In this document: positions 59,947 to 64,000 of the stretch, piece by piece | How positions within the stretch are numbered: position 1 is the first letter of the stretch | How the letters are laid out: each line of letters opens with the position of its first letter | NCBI RefSeq assembly: GCF_023278565.1 | Contig: NC_064680.1 | Location: forward strand, 2,232,001-2,296,000 | Direction of reading: 5' to 3' | Origin: Colletotrichum lupini | Lineage: Eukaryota; Ascomycota; Sordariomycetes; Glomerellales; Glomerellaceae | Length of the DNA: 64,000 nucleotides | The notes under the pieces: generated by a model | Told to the model about the DNA's origin: nothing | What the model saw: the letters and a program-made list of their open reading frames with translations, nothing else | The model's database searches: none | Translations under genes and position numbers: made by a program

Positions 59947-61560
59947 CTACTGATACGTCGCCACCTTTTCCTGCATCTTCTCCAGCAAAGCCAGGGGATC
60001 CATCTGCTGCCGAGCTCCCTTCGAGACGCCCGCACCCGAGCCTTCTGAAGGGCCGTCCGTCGCCTCGACAGTCACCTGCTTGGCCGCAACGTCGCCCTTA
60101 CCCACCACTAAAATGAACCCGGGCTGCTTCTCCCTCGCCTCCTTGAGCTTCTTGGCCAGCGACCGCGCGCTGGCGTCGATCTCGACCGCGAAGCCCGTCG
60201 GGCGCGGCTGCCGCGGGTTCGCCGGGTCCCGCACGCGGTCGTGGCCCGTCAGGATATCCTTGACCTCGGACGCCCAGCTCATGACGGGTTCCGTGTCGTT
60301 GATGGTCAGGATCACACACTGCCGCGGGTTCAGCCAGAACGGCCACCGGCCCTTGTACTCCTCGATCAGCAGCGCCATCAGGCGCTCGACGGACCCCAAG
60401 ATGGCCCGGTGGATCATGACGGGCGGCACCGGTCCGTACGTCTCCAGGTCCGCCGCCGACACGTCGGCGCCGTCCAGCGGCAGGCCCTGCGCCTCCAGCG
60501 CGGGAGCGGGCGCCTGGTACTCGAGGTTGAAGCGCTGCGGCAGCTGGAAGTCGAGCTGGATCGTGCCGGCCTGGTGCGACTTGCCGTGCGAGTCGTGCAG
60601 CATCACGTCAATCTTGGGGCCGTAAAAGGCGCCGTCGCCTTCCTTGACGGTGTACTTCAACCCGGCCTGCTCCAGCGCCTGGCGCAGCTGCGACTCGGCC
60701 CGCGCCCACTCGGCGTCGGTGCCAATGTAGTGGTCCGCGGGCCTGGTCGAGAGGGCAAAGTCGAACTGCTCGAGCCCGAGCGCGCCGTAGACCGTCTTCA
60801 TGAAGTCGAGCGTCTTGAACACTTCTTCTTGGATCTGGATCGGGCGGCAAAAGACGTGGCCGTCGTCCTGGTGGAAGCGGCGCACGCGCGTCAGGCCGCT
60901 GAGGGCGCCCGAGATCTCGTTGCGGTGCAGCGGGCTGAAGTCGGCGTAGCGGATGGGCAGATCGCGGTAGCTGCGGTTCTTTGAGGCGAAGATGAGGCAG
61001 TGGCCCGGGCAGTTCATGGGCTTGAGGCCGTAGTCATCGTCCTCGCCCTCGGCTTGCCTGGTGGCCTGCTCGCCGCTGGCTCCCTCGCGAGGCTGGTCTC
61101 CGTGAGCACCGCTGCAGCAGCTCGTCTTCTCCTCGGGGGCGCGCGCGCGGCTTGTGACGGTGTACATGTCGTCGGCATAGTTTTGTAAATGGCCCGACAC
61201 CTCCCACAGCGACTTTTTGTAGATATTTGGCGTGATAACCTCGTCGAAGCCGTAGTGGACGTACTGCCGTCGTAGGAAATCGACCAGTCGGTTGAAGATT
61301 CGCGTGCCGTTCGGGAGGAATATCGGGGAACCGGGGCTGTAGATGGAAGAGGTGAAGAGCTCCTGCTGAACACCCAGCTTGCGGTGGTCGGGGAGGTCAA
61401 TTTCGGCGACGGCGGCCGGTGATGGTGGTGGTGGTGGTGCGGCTTTCTTGTCGGCGTACCATCGTCTCTGGAGGCATTGTGGTCTCGGTGCCGCTGCCGG
61501 GCTACGGAAGAAGATCGGTACCGCACGGAAGGCTGGTCGGAGAGACCGTGCGGGAAGCAT
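59947..61560 (-). CDS. MST1: Mitochondrial threonyl-tRNA synthetase
   Basis: Charges mitochondrial tRNA-Thr. Intronless, 537 residues from the ATG at 61560. That start yields a presequence rich in Arg/Ala/Pro and lacking acids (MLPARSLRPAFRAVPIFF). The class II core has the zinc-site MNCPGHC, motif 2 (RNEISGALSGL, then VRRFHQDDGHVF) and motif 3 (ILGSVERLMALLIEEY), followed by an anticodon-binding domain with an Ala/Ser/Gly-rich end. The N-terminal TGS/editing domains of the cytosolic enzyme are absent, as in yeast MST1. A Cys/Gly/Glu-rich insertion of about 35 residues precedes the MNCPGH motif. An in-frame ATG 41 codons upstream is possible but less likely. Confidence 0.94.
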   Translation of the reverse strand: MLPARSLRPAFRAVPIFFRSPAAAPRPQCLQRRWYADKKAAPPPPPSPAAVAEIDLPDHRKLGVQQELFTSSIYSPGSPIFLPNGTRIFNRLVDFLRRQYVHYGFDEVITPNIYKKSLWEVSGHLQNYADDMYTVTSRARAPEEKTSCCSGAHGDQPREGASGEQATRQAEGEDDDYGLKPMNCPGHCLIFASKNRSYRDLPIRYADFSPLHRNEISGALSGLTRVRRFHQDDGHVFCRPIQIQEEVFKTLDFMKTVYGALGLEQFDFALSTRPADHYIGTDAEWARAESQLRQALEQAGLKYTVKEGDGAFYGPKIDVMLHDSHGKSHQAGTIQLDFQLPQRFNLEYQAPAPALEAQGLPLDGADVSAADLETYGPVPPVMIHRAILGSVERLMALLIEEYKGRWPFWLNPRQCVILTINDTEPVMSWASEVKDILTGHDRVRDPANPRQPRPTGFAVEIDASARSLAKKLKEAREKQPGFILVVGKGDVAAKQVTVEATDGPSEGSGAGVSKGARQQMDPLALLEKMQEKVATYQ

Positions 61561-62763
61561 TGTGCGGGATTGCTGACAATCGGGAGTGGGAATGTCAGTC
61601 GGCCTTGAAGATTCTCGAGATGCGACTCGAATTTGTGATGCAAGGGTCCAGAGAGCTTGCCTACCAAATAGGTTTAGCGTCAATTCTACCGGGATCTTGA
61701 CAGGGTCCGCACGGACGACTGCTGTTCAGCCCAATCGTCTTATCGCTTTTGACCTTTCTATTAGGTATGTCTTCATTGCTCCCATTTACACACTTGGGTA
61801 TCAGACTGCCGGCGCATCTCAACACAAAGCCCACGAGGAGAGACTCGGCCCACATGCTCAGCTTCACTTCTTGCGTTGGAAACGTGCGCTTTCTCTGAAT
61901 ATCACATGGGTATTAGGGGAGTTAGGGGATATAGGGTCCTACTCCATCTGACCACATTTATTCAGGGGCACACACCTCACCCGGGGAGTTAAGAATCAAG
62001 GTGCGCAGTTGTCGTATTCGTTGTGACATGTCGCGAACTTTTCGGCAGGACAAAATCTCCGTTTCTCCAACCCACGGCAACGAAGCCGCAAGCAATTCCC
62101 CTCGAACTCTGACTCCAGAATTGCAATTGCGGGGAGGAGGCGTACTGGCGATGGCAGACCAATGGTTGAAGTGTTGCTGTCAGCAATATGCCGCCCGTCT
62201 TTATGCAGCATGCTAGAATTCAGTTTCCGCCAGTGGCTGAAAGTCAATTGGGGCATTGAAAGCTATGTCCATGTTGACCTACCTGCGCCAAGCCAAAGTT
62301 CCCGTATGTGTTGTCGCGGCTCTAGTCGTTGCCGACGTGGCTTCCCACCTATGATCGACCGCGGAATTGAACTGCCCAATATTCTGGAGGGGTGGAGGGG
62401 CAAAATATGAGTGCGCCGATCGTGTAACGCAACGAGGTAGCCAAAGTCGAACTATGCACTCACGTGGCACTGCTTCCCCATGATCGTCATTGGCTGATAA
62501 CGATCAACACCACTCTATTGACACCTCATCGATTTTTGGGATAGTGAGAATTACGGAGTAGTGTCTGGTCTATGAGATACGTGGGTTCTATTCGTAACAG
62601 TGTTGTCATACAATCGTGCAGTAAGATGCGAGGGAAACCAATAAGTCATTGATGGATACACAGCATTTGCATCGGAACCAGATAGAGCCGTGAAATAAGC
62701 CCCTTCTTTCCATTCAGACAGGGTCAAGGTATCTAGACGCTATGAAAAGCACACCACCAAACT
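61561..62763. other. Intergenic region upstream of ThrRS
   Basis: 1.2 kb without a supported gene, repeat or RNA. Confidence 0.55.
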
Positions 62764-64000
62764 TCAGTTCCGGAAGGTAATCGTCTTGGTCCTCACCCAC
62801 TCGTCCAGACCAGAGGAGCCGAACCTGCCAAACCCGCTCGACTTGACTCCGCCGTGGGGCAGGCCAGGCTCGTCGTGGACCGTCATGTTGTTGATGTGGA
62901 CGGCGCCCGACTCAATTTCCTTTGCGAAGCGGAGACCTGTCCGCAGATCCTCTGTGAAGACGGCAGATGTCAGGCCGTACTCTGTGTCGTTGGCGAGCTT
63001 GATCGCCTCCTCCTCGGTCTCTACCTCAAAGAGCGCTACGGAAGGGCCGAAAGACTCCGTCTTGTAGATGTCCATGTCGGTTGTGACGTTCTTGATGACG
63101 ATGGGCCGCAGTCTTGTCTTTGACGTCTGCTCAGCGTCAACGTCGCCGGCAACGAGGGCAGCGCCCTTGCTGACGGCATCCTTGACAAGCTTCTTGTTCT
63201 TCTCAACAGCCACCGCGTTGATGAGCACAGGCGCATCGGATTGCGACGGGAAGATCTTCTCGATCGAGGCCGACAGCTTCGACTGGAACTGCTCGCTAAT
63301 CTTCTTGTGGACAATGATGCGCTCAGTGCTCATGCAGATTTGCCCTCCGTGAAGGAAAGAGCCAACTGCGCACTGATCTGCGGCCAGCTCGAGGTTGGCG
63401 TCATCCCATACGATGGCCGGGGCCTTGCCTCCGAGCTCCAACAGTACTGGCTTCAGGTTCTCGCCTGCCAGCTTTGCGATGATGCGGCCGACGCCTGTGC
63501 TGCCGGTGAAGTTGATCTTCTTGACCTCAGGGTGGGCGATGAGCGATGATGTAATTGCAGCAGCGTTGGCCGGCTCGTGAACAATGACGTTCAAAACACC
63601 CTTGGGCAAGCCGGCTTCGTGGAAGCAAGAGACCATCTCAACCAGGGTTCGAGGGGAGAATTCTGAGGCCTTGAGAATGGCAGTGTTGCCAGCGGCGATG
63701 GGGAATGCTATTGACCTTGCTCCCAAGATGTACGGGGCGTTCCTGTTTGGGTGTTAGCTGTTTAATCACTGACAAGTATAGCTGATATACTGACCAAGGG
63801 GCAATAGCGAGGACGACCCCGTAGGGTTCCTTGAGGACCATTGCGCTCACGTTCGGGTCATTGGTCGTTGGGAGAGAGCCCTGGATGGTGAGGAGGCGTC
63901 CGCCGACGTCTTTGAGGCAGCCGATGCCCAGACCCAAGATGAACTCTGACCAGCCTGCAGCAGCACCCGTCTCTTCAGACATGACGCGGGCCAGTTCCTC
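62764..64000 (-). CDS. NAD(P)+ aldehyde dehydrogenase, 5' end cut by the window
   Basis: Oxidises an aldehyde to the acid; closest by feel to salicylaldehyde/vanillin-type dehydrogenases, though the substrate is unproven. Exons visible: 64000-63795 and 63742-62764, 394 residues, open at the right edge. The intron (donor GTCAGT, acceptor CAG) joins APW to NAPYILG. FTGSTGVG is the cofactor loop, LLELGGKAP carries the catalytic Glu, GGQICMSTERI holds the catalytic Cys, and ESFGPSVALFEV and GFGRFGSSG are C-terminal hallmarks. The protein ends in TITFRN without a peroxisomal signal. The N-terminal part, probably about 80-90 residues, lies outside. Confidence 0.93.

Overview
The window is nuclear DNA from a filamentous ascomycete (Pezizomycotina), most likely a Sordariomycete. 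Evidence: short GT-AG introns of about 50-200 bases with CTRAY-like branch sites, GC-rich third codon positions, pyrimidine-rich leaders, and fungal-type proteins throughout (a Zn2Cys6 regulator, a trifunctional histidine protein, a yeast-type lysine-forming saccharopine dehydrogenase, a GH36 Sip1 protein, lipin, an Ino4-like bHLH). I cannot name the species from sequence alone. I see no transposon, AT-rich RIP-like tract, rRNA, convincing tRNA or CRISPR array, and no secondary-metabolite cluster. It reads as an ordinary housekeeping region.

Layout. 1-16 kb: the 5' part of a Zn2Cys6 regulator running off the left edge (-), peroxin PEX2 (+), an unrecognised roughly 10-pass membrane protein (+), a 6 kb gene-poor stretch with one unexplained 366-codon ORF (-), and adenine phosphoribosyltransferase (+). 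16-28 kb: a NAD(P)-binding epimerase/NmrA-like protein (+), a Sip1/raffinose-synthase-like GH36 protein (-), mitochondrial processing peptidase beta (+), and histidine trifunctional protein (-). 28-43 kb: TAF9 (+), lipin (-), UDP-GlcNAc pyrophosphorylase (-), and a large FN3/coiled-coil membrane protein (+). 43-53 kb: CMC1 (+), saccharopine dehydrogenase (-), D-amino-acid oxidase (-), a proline-rich fungal protein (+), and UTP11 (-). 53-64 kb: class I alpha-mannosidase (+), Maf-type nucleotide pyrophosphatase (-), bHLH factor (+), mitochondrial threonyl-tRNA synthetase (-), and an aldehyde dehydrogenase running off the right edge (-).

The genes are monocistronic and mixed in strand; no pathway is clustered. 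Loose themes are amino-acid biosynthesis (histidine, lysine) with TGACTC cores in the promoters, mitochondrial biogenesis (MPP beta, CMC1, ThrRS), glycan and wall precursors (UDP-GlcNAc, N-glycan trimming), and phospholipid control (lipin, Ino4-like bHLH). Exon structures were assembled by hand. Where given in full, the exon lengths sum to an intact reading frame.

The best second-look items are two independent 14-base microexons, a set of 5' splice sites with a pyrimidine at +3, dispersed intergenic palindromes of the TACCT(A/T)AGGTA type, a tandem pair of strong hairpins downstream of aprt, and a bHLH gene whose stop codon lies inside a splice-donor sequence.
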